The notes under the pieces were generated by a model. The model saw only the letters and a list, made by a program, of their open reading frames with translations. It did not search any database and was not told the DNA's origin. Of a DNA stretch of 64,000 bases, positions 23,967 to 32,814 are shown piece after piece. The translations under genes and the position numbers were made by a program. Each line of letters opens with the position of its first letter. Within the stretch, counting starts at the first letter, position 1. This DNA is from Deltaproteobacteria bacterium. Its GTDB lineage: Bacteria > Myxococcota_A > UBA796 > SXON01. The stretch spans positions 62,001 to 126,000 of the forward strand of contig CANFCK010000010.1 in the NCBI GenBank assembly GCA_947445035.1, read 5' to 3'.

Positions 23967-24380
23967 ATGATTCGGCGCCTCGACCACATCGCCATCGCCG
24001 TTCCCGACCTCGCCCGGGCCATCCAACTCTACTCCGAGGATCTCGGGCTGACGTTGGCGGGAACGGAGGACGTACCCACGGAAAGCACGAGCACCGCGTT
24101 CTTTCCGGTCCAAGGGACGCGGATCGAGCTGGTGCACCCGATGGCAGGCCGGGGCCCGATCGCGAAGTACCTGGACAAGCGGGGCGGCGGACTTCACCAC
24201 GTCTGTTTTGAGACCGACGATCTGGATGGCGACGTCTCGCGACTGAAGGGGCGGGGCTGGACGTTTTTGAGCGACTCCGCCAAGCCCGGCGCGCACGGCA
24301 GCCGGGTGATCTTCGCCCACCCTCGCTCCTGCGAAGGCGTCCTCATCGAGCTTTCAGAGCCGAAGAAGGACCAAGGATGA
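23967..24380 (+). CDS. mce: Glyoxalase-fold protein, probable methylmalonyl-CoA epimerase
   Basis: 137-residue vicinal-oxygen-chelate protein. The metal ligands are placed as in methylmalonyl-CoA epimerase: His in RRLDHIAIAVPDLARAIQLY, His in GGGLHHVCFETDDL and Glu in EGVLIELSEP. FPVQGTRIELVHPM is the second-strand Glu region, and IAKYLDKRGGGLHH is the epimerase-specific loop. The enzyme interconverts R and S methylmalonyl-CoA in propionate and odd-chain fatty-acid metabolism. A related lactoylglutathione lyase is less likely given that loop. Its last four bases overlap the nagZ start (ATGA), an unrelated partner. Confidence 0.8.
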   Translation: MIRRLDHIAIAVPDLARAIQLYSEDLGLTLAGTEDVPTESTSTAFFPVQGTRIELVHPMAGRGPIAKYLDKRGGGLHHVCFETDDLDGDVSRLKGRGWTFLSDSAKPGAHGSRVIFAHPRSCEGVLIELSEPKKDQG

Positions 24381-25486
24381 AGGTCATAGGGCTCACGACC
24401 AGCACCGCGGATCGAAAGCGCAGGGCCGGCCAACGACTGGTCATCGGGCTCGCGGGCACCTCGATCTCCGAAGAGGAGCGGGCGTTCATTCGCGAAGTGC
24501 GCCCCGGTGGCTTCATCCTCTTTGGACGAAACGTCGAGGACGCCGCGCAGGTGCGGGAACTCAACCGCGAGCTGCGATCCCTCCTGCCCGAAGAGCTGCC
24601 CCCGGTCCGCACCGTCGACCAGGAAGGCGGGCGGGTACAGCGGATCAAAGCGCCGGCGACGCTCTGGCCGCCGATGCGCCATCTAGGAAATGTCCAGGAT
24701 CGGGAGCTGACTCGTCAGATCGGGGCCGCACTGGGGCGGGAGGTGCGAGCCTGCGGGTTCGACCTCGACTTTGCCCCCGTCGCCGACGTCGACTCAAACC
24801 CCAAGAACCCGGTCATCGGCGACCGGGCCTTCTCGGCAAAACCGAGAGACACCGCCCGTCATGTCGCGTCGTTCATCGAGGGGATGCAGGGCGAAGGCTG
24901 CATCGCTTGCGCCAAACACTTTCCCGGTCACGGAGACACGACCGTGGACAGCCATCTGGACCTACCGGTGGTCGAAAAAGACCCTCCCGACCTTGATCAG
25001 GTGGAACTTCCTCCGTTTGCAGCCGCCATTCGGGCCGGCGTCGGAACGGTCATGACCGCACACGTCGTGTACCCCGGGTGGGATGAGGACCGGCCGGCCA
25101 CGATGTCCACACGCATCGTGCGCGGACAACTGCGGGAGCGGCTGCGCTACGAGGGCGTGGTCTTCTCAGACGACATGGAGATGAAGGCTGTTCGCGGCCG
25201 ATATCCACTTGACATGCAACTGCGCGAAGCCACCGCCGCATCGGTGGACATCTTCTTGATGTGCAAGGATCTGCAACTGGCCCATGAAGCCTGGGAGCTG
25301 CTCGTACGCATGCAGGAAGACGACAAGGCCCACGAAGACGCCGCGATCGACAGCGTCAAACGCTGGAACCTTCTTCGCGAGCGCTTTTTCATCGATGCCT
25401 CTCCCCAGCCGGGGTTGGACATTTTGGGCTGTCCCGACCATCAACTGCTCGCCGCCCGCATCCGCGCGCAGGGAGGCCAATCGTGA
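24377..25486 (+). CDS. nagZ: Beta-N-acetylhexosaminidase NagZ (GH3)
   Basis: 369-residue glycoside hydrolase family 3 enzyme that removes N-acetylglucosamine from muropeptides during cell-wall recycling. GGFILFGRNV, then VDQEGGRVQRI, then GFDLDFAPVADVDSNPKNP, define the barrel. CAKHFPGHGDTTVDSHLDLP is the NagZ loop with the catalytic His-Asp pair, and GVVFSDDMEMKAV carries the Asp nucleophile. No signal peptide, so cytoplasmic as in Gram-negative NagZ. ATG 24377 overlaps the epimerase stop. The stop overlaps the next gene's GTG start. Confidence 0.92.
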   Translation: MKVIGLTTSTADRKRRAGQRLVIGLAGTSISEEERAFIREVRPGGFILFGRNVEDAAQVRELNRELRSLLPEELPPVRTVDQEGGRVQRIKAPATLWPPMRHLGNVQDRELTRQIGAALGREVRACGFDLDFAPVADVDSNPKNPVIGDRAFSAKPRDTARHVASFIEGMQGEGCIACAKHFPGHGDTTVDSHLDLPVVEKDPPDLDQVELPPFAAAIRAGVGTVMTAHVVYPGWDEDRPATMSTRIVRGQLRERLRYEGVVFSDDMEMKAVRGRYPLDMQLREATAASVDIFLMCKDLQLAHEAWELLVRMQEDDKAHEDAAIDSVKRWNLLRERFFIDASPQPGLDILGCPDHQLLAARIRAQGGQS

Positions 25487-26022
25487 GGCTGCTCGTCGCT
25501 ACGATGCTGACGCTGACGCTGACGTGCTTTCCGGGCGCCGGCCACGCGTGCGAGCCGGTCGCCGAGGTGGGTGAAGCGCTCCAAGTGGCCTGGATCAGCA
25601 AGGTGCCCGCCACGGCCTCGAACCAGACGTGGTTGCAGGTGGTTCAGCTTGGCGACCTGCGCTCGCTCATCACGCGCTCGACACGCGACAGCGGCGCGGC
25701 GCTGCGCGCGTTGGGGCTGCTCGGGCGGCTCCAGAAGCCGCGCGCCGCCTACAAGGTGACGGTTTTCGAGGTGCCTCGGAGCGCGCTGTGCCGACCGATG
25801 GAGGGCGTGCCGGGTACGGTCGTGGCGGGCGTGCCGATCTGCGACACGCCCGAGCAGCGCGCCGGCGCCGGGGTCAAAGCGGGCTCCTACTCGTCGTGCG
25901 GCTATGGCACCCATCTCGGGGCTGGTGTCCGCGGCCTCGACGTTTTCCGGATTCGCTGGGCAGACGCGGTGACCAAGGGCTTTTGCGTGCTCCCATGGGA
26001 GCGCATGCTGGCCGAGGGTTGA
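25483..26022 (+). CDS. Secreted Cys-containing protein of unknown function (179 aa)
   Basis: GTG 25483 overlaps the nagZ stop (GTGA). The start (LLVATMLTLTLTCFPGAGHAC) is a signal peptide, cut either as a lipoprotein or after GHA. Five further cysteines are spread through the mature part (ALCRP, PICDT, SSCGYG, GFCVL), which suggests disulfides in an extracytoplasmic domain. I recognise no family. Position after nagZ hints at an envelope role only. Confidence 0.65.
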   Translation: MRLLVATMLTLTLTCFPGAGHACEPVAEVGEALQVAWISKVPATASNQTWLQVVQLGDLRSLITRSTRDSGAALRALGLLGRLQKPRAAYKVTVFEVPRSALCRPMEGVPGTVVAGVPICDTPEQRAGAGVKAGSYSSCGYGTHLGAGVRGLDVFRIRWADAVTKGFCVLPWERMLAEG

Positions 26023-26025
26023 CGG

Positions 26026-26676
26026 CTACTCGTCGACCCCGTTGCCGAAGCTCGCGCCAAGCTGAACCATCATGCCCCAGGTGACGATGTCCGCGTCGTT
26101 GAGTACGTCCGCACCGAAACCCCGATACCCGCTGGCCTCGATGGCGAAGAGGCCCCGTGTGCCGGCGTCCAACGGCGGCCGCCAGGAGATACCACCCCCG
26201 TACTGGAGCCAGGGATAGAGCCGATCCCCGGGGTTGTAGACCGGGTTTACGGTGAGGCCGGCGTAGGGCCGAAGGTTGGCGCCGATGTTGCGGGAGACCA
26301 CCGCGCCCCCATGCAGCCCGAACATCAGGCTTTCCCCGTGCGCCTGCCCGTAGGCGTCGATGCCGCCACGAACGCTGACGGTCACCGGCGCTTCGCGCAG
26401 CACGCGGCCCTGCACCTCGATCTCCATGACTCCGGTCGGATCGTTGTCGAGCGAGGCAACGGCAAGTCCCCCCGAAAGTTGCACCGCGACGTCGCGACCA
26501 AGGCGTTGCCGACCCTGGAGGCCCACGCCGGTCGTGTCCAGCAGCGAGAGTTCGTCGGAAGCGGCCCCGGGGAACGCCGCACCGACCGCGGACAACTCCG
26601 TGTTCATCGGCATCGAGCCGTCGAAGCGCAGCCCGTAGACGGCCGCGGGAACGCAGGCCAGGACCAGCACCAACAT
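26026..26676 (-). CDS. Outer-membrane beta-barrel-like secreted protein (216 aa)
   Basis: ATG 26676 opens a signal peptide (MLVLVLACVPAAVYG). The mature sequence alternates polar and hydrophobic residues in Gly-rich strands (VAVQLSGGLAVASLD, VTVSVRGGIDAYGQ, LFAIEASGYRGFG, TWGMMVQLGASFG), the look of an 8- to 10-strand outer-membrane barrel. No family is recognised. It is convergent with the secreted protein at 25483 (three bases between stops) and divergent from the TPR-like gene 75 bases away. Confidence 0.6.
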   Translation of the reverse strand: MLVLVLACVPAAVYGLRFDGSMPMNTELSAVGAAFPGAASDELSLLDTTGVGLQGRQRLGRDVAVQLSGGLAVASLDNDPTGVMEIEVQGRVLREAPVTVSVRGGIDAYGQAHGESLMFGLHGGAVVSRNIGANLRPYAGLTVNPVYNPGDRLYPWLQYGGGISWRPPLDAGTRGLFAIEASGYRGFGADVLNDADIVTWGMMVQLGASFGNGVDE

Positions 26677-26751
26677 GCTTCTGACGCTAACCCGCTGGCC
26701 GATCGCGTCCGGTTTGCGTAAGCTCCACCGTCGCGCCAGCGTACAACGTCG

Positions 26752-27789
26752 ATGCTCCTCCTTTCGCCCGCCCTCGCCGCCACCCTCGCCGTGCTCCCGC
26801 TCGACGGGCGCGGGGTCACCGCCGAAGAGGCGGACGAGGCCACCGAGTTGCTCCGTGATGCGCTCGCCGCCGATGGCCGCTTCGATGGGCCGCGGGGCAC
26901 GGCCATCGGTACCGCTCTCGCCGTCGGACACGAGACAGAGCTTCGCCAAGCTCGGGAAAAGGCGGCCGCCGGGCGCGCCCTCCTGGGCAAGGGAGACGCG
27001 CGCGGAGCGCTCACCGCGCTGGACGAAGCGGTCCATCTGCACATCCCCACGGGATCGGGCTGGGCGCGCCGAAGCGAGCTCGCGGACGTCGCCTGGGCGA
27101 TGGCCGACGCGCACCTCCGCCTCGGCGACACGCTCGCCGCACGGGACGATCTCCTCGCCCTGGCTCAGCTATGGCCGGGGTACACGCGGTCGCGCACACA
27201 AGCCAAGGGCACCGCCGCCAAGATGTTCGCCGAGATCGAGCTCGGCGCGGCGAAAGAGACGTGGGAGCCACCCGGGGACGGCCAGATCGCCGCGCTCTTT
27301 GCCGCCCTGGGTAGTGACCACCTGCTTTTCGGCGCCCTCGACGGGGCCGGCACGTTGCGGCTTTCCCTCCGCGACCGCGACGGGGACGTCGAGAACCTTA
27401 GCACCACCGTGACTTTGCCCCTGGACGCCCTCTCCGACGAGTGGACGGACCTGGCGAGCGAAGTGGCCCAGCGGGCGGGCGGCGCAGGCCGCGCACCGGC
27501 GCGCGGTGGTACCGACGACGACATCGACGAGGACGAGCTGAATCTCGACGAACCCGTGGTGATCAAGCCGTCGGCGCCTGCCCCCGCGTCGCGGCCATTG
27601 AAAATTCGCGAGGGTGGGGGCGGCTTGCGCTACGACGAGGGCCCGATCACCGGCAAGTGGTGGTTCTGGGTGGCGCTGGTAGGGGTAGTCGGTGGCGGCA
27701 CCACCGCCGCCATCGTCGCCAGCCAACCGGCCGAGGTGGTGACCGTCTACGAAGCACCGCTGTGGAGCGTCACGGTTGTTCCCCCGTGA
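26752..27789 (+). CDS. Helical-repeat envelope protein with C-terminal membrane helix (345 aa)
   Basis: A hydrophobic N-terminus (MLLLSPALAATLAVLPLDG) is followed by alpha-helical sequence with TPR-like units (about residues 60-160, for example GRALLGKGDARGALTALDEAV and MADAHLRLGDTLAARDDLL). An acidic linker (DDDIDEDELNLDEP) comes next, then a single transmembrane helix near the end (WFWVALVGVVGGGTTAAIVAS). This layout of helical repeats plus late membrane anchor recurs in myxobacterial envelope proteins, but I cannot assign a function. A promoter for the following gene lies just after its stop. Confidence 0.55.
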   Translation: MLLLSPALAATLAVLPLDGRGVTAEEADEATELLRDALAADGRFDGPRGTAIGTALAVGHETELRQAREKAAAGRALLGKGDARGALTALDEAVHLHIPTGSGWARRSELADVAWAMADAHLRLGDTLAARDDLLALAQLWPGYTRSRTQAKGTAAKMFAEIELGAAKETWEPPGDGQIAALFAALGSDHLLFGALDGAGTLRLSLRDRDGDVENLSTTVTLPLDALSDEWTDLASEVAQRAGGAGRAPARGGTDDDIDEDELNLDEPVVIKPSAPAPASRPLKIREGGGGLRYDEGPITGKWWFWVALVGVVGGGTTAAIVASQPAEVVTVYEAPLWSVTVVPP

Positions 27790-27798
27790 CCGGATTGA

Positions 27799-27827
27799 TT
27801 GACAAAGGAACGCTGAACCCGTAGGCT
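27799..27827 (+). promoter_or_regulatory. Sigma-70-type promoter before the GltJ-like gene
   Basis: TTGACA (27799-27804), a perfect -35, and TAGGCT (27822-27827) are 17 bases apart. Transcription would start near 27834, about 25 bases before ATG 27859. Confidence 0.55.
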
Positions 27828-27858
27828 CGGGCGCTCTGTTTCCCCTGGGACAACGAAC

Positions 27859-29247
27859 ATGCGCGTCGTATGCGACAATTGCGGTGCTTCCTACAAGATT
27901 CCCGACTCCAAGCTCACCCAAAAGGTGAACAAGGCCACCTGTCGGAAGTGCGGGAACCCCATCATCATCAGCCGGCCCGACGCGGCTCCGGCCCAGGGGC
28001 CCTCGACAGAGGAGCTCGCCGACGAGCGAACGCTGATCACCACTCCGGCCGACCTCGAACGGCAGGCCCGCAGCCGGACGGCCGCGCCGGCCGATGACGG
28101 CAGCGCCGACCCTCGGCCCACGCAGGTCTCGCCCGACAACTCGGGCGCGGAAATGACGGTCCCACGGGAGCCGGTTTCCATGTTGGATCAGGCGGCACCG
28201 CCCTCCGGCGATGCGCCTACCATCGCATCCGTAGAGCCAGCGCCCCCGCCCGTATACACGCCCCCGCCCGCGATCGCCGCGTCGCGGCAGGTGCCCAGCG
28301 CGCTGCCGCCGCCGACCGCCACACCGCCAGCCCCGCTCCCGTCCGCAACGCCGCAGCGCGTCGCCGCCGCCTACGATGCCGCCGCCGCCGGGCCGCCCCC
28401 GCCCCGGTTCTCCGACAAGCCCCCGTACGATCCACGGGGCGACCTGACCTTTGCGGCGCTTTTGGCACTGCTTGGGATGGGGGGCGCGCTGTTGAACCTG
28501 GTGGCCGCGTGGTTGGACTTCTCCGCCATCGCGTCCGTCGGGACCTTCATCACGGTCTTCGGCTCTGCTGGGGCCGCCCTGGTCATCCTCACCGGGGGTC
28601 GGGGTACGCGCCCGGCCAGCATCGTGCTGGGGGGGACCGGCGGATTCTTCCTGGCGATAATCCTTGGTGTTGGCCATTTTCTGGCCGGCGGCGGCTTCGC
28701 CGTCGTCGCGCCTCCAACTGCGCCGGTGCCCGTGCCCGTGCCCCTCCCGGTTGCCCCGCCGATCGAGCCGCCGCCGCCGGTCGAGCCGCTCGTCGCGCCG
28801 GCTCCGGTCCCGCCAGCCGCCCCAGTGGCCCCGGTCGCGCCGAAGCCCGCGGAGACCAAGCCGGTCGCTACCAAGCCGGCCGAGGCCAAGCCAACACCGG
28901 AGCGCATCCCGCCCAAGCCGACCGAAACTGCCAAGGCCAAGCCTGCCCGGGCCGAAGAGGGTGGCAGGACCCTCCCCGTCAGCGTCATCGACACCATGAT
29001 GAAGAGCAACAAGGGCGTGAAGATCTGCTACATCAAAGAGAACAAAACCAGCGGCGAAATGCCCAGCAACGTCAAGCTGAAGATGACAATCCAGCCCTCG
29101 GGTTCGGTGTCATCGGCGAGGATTCCTTCGGGCGACTGGAAGGGCACCGACTTCGACTCTTGTCTGTCGGCTGCCGCCCAGTCCATCGACTTCCCTGAAT
29201 TCGACGGCGAAGCGCTGAGTATGACCTACGCGTTCCCGAACTTCTAG
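27859..29247 (+). CDS. AgmX/GltJ-like protein: zinc ribbon, membrane helices, TonB-like tail (462 aa)
   Basis: The N-terminus [17 protein letters not shown] with C5, C8, C28 and C31 is the zinc ribbon found on many myxobacterial regulators and motility proteins. A Pro-rich cytoplasmic linker leads to three hydrophobic helices (about residues 199-217, 226-246 and 252-276), then a long Pro/Ala/Lys-rich periplasmic spacer. The C-terminal 80 residues ([20 protein letters not shown] to [10 protein letters not shown]) match the AgmX/PglI C-terminal domain, a TonB-like module with two cysteines. In Myxococcus, GltJ/AgmX belongs to the gliding-motility machinery that spans the envelope. A role in motility or force transmission to the outer membrane is inferred, not shown. 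Led by its own promoter. Confidence 0.75.
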   Translation: MRVVCDNCGASYKIPDSKLTQKVNKATCRKCGNPIIISRPDAAPAQGPSTEELADERTLITTPADLERQARSRTAAPADDGSADPRPTQVSPDNSGAEMTVPREPVSMLDQAAPPSGDAPTIASVEPAPPPVYTPPPAIAASRQVPSALPPPTATPPAPLPSATPQRVAAAYDAAAAGPPPPRFSDKPPYDPRGDLTFAALLALLGMGGALLNLVAAWLDFSAIASVGTFITVFGSAGAALVILTGGRGTRPASIVLGGTGGFFLAIILGVGHFLAGGGFAVVAPPTAPVPVPVPLPVAPPIEPPPPVEPLVAPAPVPPAAPVAPVAPKPAETKPVATKPAEAKPTPERIPPKPTETAKAKPARAEEGGRTLPVSVIDTMMKSNKGVKICYIKENKTSGEMPSNVKLKMTIQPSGSVSSARIPSGDWKGTDFDSCLSAAAQSIDFPEFDGEALSMTYAFPNF

Positions 29248-29315
29248 CCAGTTCTTCGCGCCATGGTTGCGCGCACGCTCGCCCCGGGTGAGACGGCGCC
29301 CCCCTTGGAGCCACC

Positions 29316-31124
29316 GTGAACTTGCGCAACCTCGCCATCATCGCCCACGTCGACCATGGCAAGACCACTCTGGTGGACTTTCTCCTGAAGCAGGGCGGGA
29401 CCTTCCGCGCCAACGAACACGTTGCGGATCGGGTCATGGACTCCATGGACCTGGAGCGCGAACGCGGCATCACCATCATGGCCAAGGTCGCGTCGATTCA
29501 CTTCGGCGACACCAAGATCAACATCGTCGACACCCCAGGCCACGCCGACTTCGGCGGTGAGGTCGAGCGGACCCTGAAGATGGTCGACGCGGCGATCCTC
29601 CTGGTCGACGCGAGCGAAGGGCCGTTGCCGCAGACCCGCTTCGTGCTCCGCAAGGCGCTGGAGCAGGGCCTCGCGATCCTGGTCTGCGTGAACAAAATCG
29701 ACCGACCCGACGCGCGCGTTCAGGAGGTCGTCAACGAGGTGTACGACCTGTTCATCGACCTGGGCGCCGACGAAAAGCAGATCGAGTTCCCGATCTTGTA
29801 TGCGGTCGCACGTGACGGCTGGTGCACCACCACCTACGGCGAAAAGACCGACAGCCTCCTTTCGATGTTCGAGGCGATCGTCAAGCACGTGCCGCCGCCG
29901 AAGGTCACCATCGACGGCGACCTTCAGGCGATGGTCAACCAGCTGGACTACGACAACTACGTCGGCCGGCTCGCCATCGTCCGCGTGGCGACCGGCGCCA
30001 TCCGCGAAAAGACCGACGTGGCACTCGTCGGCGTCGACGGCATCCCCAAGAAGGTACGCGTTTCCTCGCTCTTCCAGTTCGAGGGCATGAAGCGTGTTCC
30101 GGCGACCGAGCTGACCGCGGGCGATATCGGCGCGATCGCCGGCATCCCCGACGTCAACGTCGGCGACAGCTTCTGCTCGTTGGAGGACCCCAAGCCGCTG
30201 CCGCGTTTGAAGGTCGACGAGCCCACGATCGGCATGACCTTTTCGGCCAATACTTCCGGCCTCGCCGGACGCGAAGGCAAATACGTCACGGCTCGCCAGA
30301 TTCGTGAGCGGCTCGAGAAGGAGATGATGATGAATCCGGCCCTCAAAATGGAGGAGACCGGCGTGGTCGAGGCGATGCGGGTTTTCGGCCGGGGCGAGCT
30401 CCAGCTCGGCATCCTCATCGAGACGATGCGGCGCGAGGGCTTTGAGCTCTCGGTCTCCCGTCCCGAGGTCAAGATGATCCACGAGGATGGCATCCACAAG
30501 GAGCCCTACGAGGTGGCGCAGCTGGACTTCCCCGAGCAGTTCATGGGCGTCGTCACCCAGAAGATGTCCGGCCGAAAAGGACGGATGACCGAGATGAAGA
30601 TGGACGGCAGCGCGCGCGTGCGGCTGTTCTTCCGCATCCCGTCGCGCGGCCTGATCGGCTTTCGCGGCGAGTACCTCAACGACACCCGCGGTCAGGGCCT
30701 GCTCAACACCTTGTTCGACGGGTACGACGTGCACGCGGGCTTCATCCAGAGCCGCAGCAACGGCTCGCTGATCTCTGACCGCACCGGGGAAGCGACGACC
30801 TACGCCCTCTTCCACCTTCAGCCCCGCGGCAGGATGTTCATCCACCCGCAGACCCAGGTGTACGAAGGGATGATCGTCGGCGAGAACAGTCGCGACAACG
30901 ACCTGAACATCGACTGCACGCGTGAAAAGCAGCTCAACAACATCCGCAGCGCCGGCGCCGACGAGAAGCAGATCCTCGTTCCGCCGATCCAGATGAGCCT
31001 GGAAAAGGCGCTTGAGTACATCGCCGAAGACGAGTTGGTCGAGATCACGCCGGGCGCAATCCGGCTGCGGAAAAAGGAGCTGCGGAAGAACCATCGCAGC
31101 GTCGTCCGCGGCGAGCGCGACTAG
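29316..31124 (+). CDS. typA: Ribosome-associated GTPase TypA/BipA
   Basis: 602 residues from GTG 29316, the normal family length. GTPase motifs: [12 protein letters not shown] (G1), RGITI (G2), [11 protein letters not shown] (G3), NKIDRPDA (G4). The EF-G-like domains follow. [20 protein letters not shown] and [16 protein letters not shown] are TypA-specific, and the end [13 protein letters not shown] is the family's C-terminal signature. TypA binds 70S ribosomes and supports ribosome assembly and growth under stress. The ABC-F gene starts two bases after its stop, so both translation factors are probably one transcript. Confidence 0.95.
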   Translation: MNLRNLAIIAHVDHGKTTLVDFLLKQGGTFRANEHVADRVMDSMDLERERGITIMAKVASIHFGDTKINIVDTPGHADFGGEVERTLKMVDAAILLVDASEGPLPQTRFVLRKALEQGLAILVCVNKIDRPDARVQEVVNEVYDLFIDLGADEKQIEFPILYAVARDGWCTTTYGEKTDSLLSMFEAIVKHVPPPKVTIDGDLQAMVNQLDYDNYVGRLAIVRVATGAIREKTDVALVGVDGIPKKVRVSSLFQFEGMKRVPATELTAGDIGAIAGIPDVNVGDSFCSLEDPKPLPRLKVDEPTIGMTFSANTSGLAGREGKYVTARQIRERLEKEMMMNPALKMEETGVVEAMRVFGRGELQLGILIETMRREGFELSVSRPEVKMIHEDGIHKEPYEVAQLDFPEQFMGVVTQKMSGRKGRMTEMKMDGSARVRLFFRIPSRGLIGFRGEYLNDTRGQGLLNTLFDGYDVHAGFIQSRSNGSLISDRTGEATTYALFHLQPRGRMFIHPQTQVYEGMIVGENSRDNDLNIDCTREKQLNNIRSAGADEKQILVPPIQMSLEKALEYIAEDELVEITPGAIRLRKKELRKNHRSVVRGERD

Positions 31125-31126
31125 TC

Positions 31127-32707
31127 ATGATCGTCGTCGACAACGTCTCGAAAAGCTTTGGAGGAAAAAAGCTTTTTGACGAGGTGACCACGTCGTTCGG
31201 ACCCGGAAAGCGCTTCGGCCTGACCGGTCCCAACGGCGCGGGGAAGTCGACGTTCATGAAGATCCTCATCGGGGACCTCGATCCAGACACCGGTCGCATC
31301 TCCAAGCCAAAGCGTCTCGGCATCCTCCGCCAGGACCACACCATCTACGACCACATGCGGGTGATCGACGTCGTCATCGCCGGCAGCCCGCGCTTGTGGG
31401 AGGCGATGCAGCGCAAAGAGGTCCTGCTCGCCCAGGACGAGCAAACCGAAGACGAGGGCATGGAGCTCGGCGAGCTCGAGTGTGTCGTCGCGGAAGAGGA
31501 CGGGTACAGCGCCGAGGCCGATGCCGCCGTGCTTCTGGAGGGGCTCGGCATCGTCCAGGGCAGCCAGGACAAGCCGCTGTCCGAGCTCAAGGGTGGCTTC
31601 AAGTTGCGGGTGCTCCTGGCACAGGCACTTTTCGGCCGCCCCCAGGCGCTCTTGTTGGACGAACCGACCAACCATCTGGACCTTGAATCCATCGAGTGGT
31701 TGGAAGACTTCCTGCTTTCCTTCGACGGCGTGCTGGTGGTGATCAGCCATGACCGGCACTTCCTCAACGCGGTGTGCACCCACATCGCCGACATCGACTA
31801 CGAGTCCATCCTTCAGTACACCGGCAACTACGACGACATGGTCCGGGCCAAGGCCCAGGTGCGCGGCCAGGTCGAGTCGTCCAACGCCAAGAAGATGGAG
31901 AAGGTCAAGCAGCTGCAGGACTTCATTCAGCGCTTCGCCGCTGGCACCCGGTCCACCCAAGCCGCCAGCCGGAAAAAAGAACTCGACCGGCTGCGCCCGG
32001 ACGAAATCAAGCGGAGCAATATCGCGCGGCCGTTCATCAAGTTCGAGTTCGACAAGCCAGGCGGGCGCGACGTCCTGGAGGTCCACAAGCTCGCATGTGG
32101 TTACGACGGCACGCCCATCTTCAAGGGACTCCACCTTGCGCTGACCCGCGGCGACAAGGTGGCGGTGATCGGGCGCAACGGCGTAGGCAAGACGACCCTC
32201 ATCGAGACCCTCATCGGAAAGTTGCCGATGATCCAGGGTAATATCAAGTGGGGTCACGAGGTCGACGTCGGCTACTTCCCGCAAGAGCACGAGGGCCTGA
32301 TCCCCCCGGGACACAAGATCTTCGATTGGATGTTCGAACAGAAGCCCTCTGCCGGCAAAGAAGGCGTGCGCAGCGTGCTCGGCCGCATGCTCTTCTCGGG
32401 CGATGACGGCGAGAAGCCGACCACCACATTGTCCGGCGGCGAGCGCGTGCGGGCGATTCTGTCGCGACTCATGCTGCTCCGACACAACACGCTGATCCTG
32501 GACGAGCCCACCAACCACATGGATCTGGAGTCGATCTCGTCGTTGCGAGATGGCATCTCCGGCTTCCCAGGCACCTGCGTTTTTGTCACCCACGACCGCG
32601 ACCTCGTCGAAGGCGTGGCCAACAAGATCATCGCCATCGAGGACGGCCGCATCGACGTCTTCCCCGGCGGATGGGCGGAATACCGGCGGGCGAAGGCCAA
32701 GGCGTGA
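31127..32707 (+). CDS. ybiT: ABC-F protein of the YbiT type
   Basis: 526 residues with two ABC ATPase domains and no membrane region. Domain 1: GPNGAGKSTFMKIL (Walker A), LSELKGGFKLRVLLAQAL (signature), LLLDEPTNHLDLES (Walker B), then the P-site linker (KAQVRGQVESSNAKKMEKVK). Domain 2: GRNGVGKTTLIETL, LSGGERVRAILSRLM, LILDEPTNHMDLES. Sequence order and the DGYSAEADAAVLL insert match E. coli YbiT, an ABC-F factor that acts on the ribosome to modulate peptide-bond formation. It starts two bases after typA. Confidence 0.9.
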   Translation: MIVVDNVSKSFGGKKLFDEVTTSFGPGKRFGLTGPNGAGKSTFMKILIGDLDPDTGRISKPKRLGILRQDHTIYDHMRVIDVVIAGSPRLWEAMQRKEVLLAQDEQTEDEGMELGELECVVAEEDGYSAEADAAVLLEGLGIVQGSQDKPLSELKGGFKLRVLLAQALFGRPQALLLDEPTNHLDLESIEWLEDFLLSFDGVLVVISHDRHFLNAVCTHIADIDYESILQYTGNYDDMVRAKAQVRGQVESSNAKKMEKVKQLQDFIQRFAAGTRSTQAASRKKELDRLRPDEIKRSNIARPFIKFEFDKPGGRDVLEVHKLACGYDGTPIFKGLHLALTRGDKVAVIGRNGVGKTTLIETLIGKLPMIQGNIKWGHEVDVGYFPQEHEGLIPPGHKIFDWMFEQKPSAGKEGVRSVLGRMLFSGDDGEKPTTTLSGGERVRAILSRLMLLRHNTLILDEPTNHMDLESISSLRDGISGFPGTCVFVTHDRDLVEGVANKIIAIEDGRIDVFPGGWAEYRRAKAKA

Positions 32708-32770
32708 GCGAGTGGGGCACGGATGCCCCACCTGGGACATCGGCTCCGCGATCGAAGTGCTCGGATTTCC

Positions 32771-32799
32771 TTGTGAAATCGATACGTTTGCGGTAGCCT
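32771..32799 (+). promoter_or_regulatory. Possible sigma-70 promoter before the vWA lipoprotein
   Basis: TTGTGA (32771-32776) and TAGCCT (32794-32799) are separated by 17 bases within a locally AT-richer stretch, about 10 bases before the predicted transcript start and 16 before the GTG at 32815. Both boxes deviate from consensus, so this is tentative. Confidence 0.3.
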
Positions 32800-32814
32800 G
32801 CATGGCTCTGTGAG

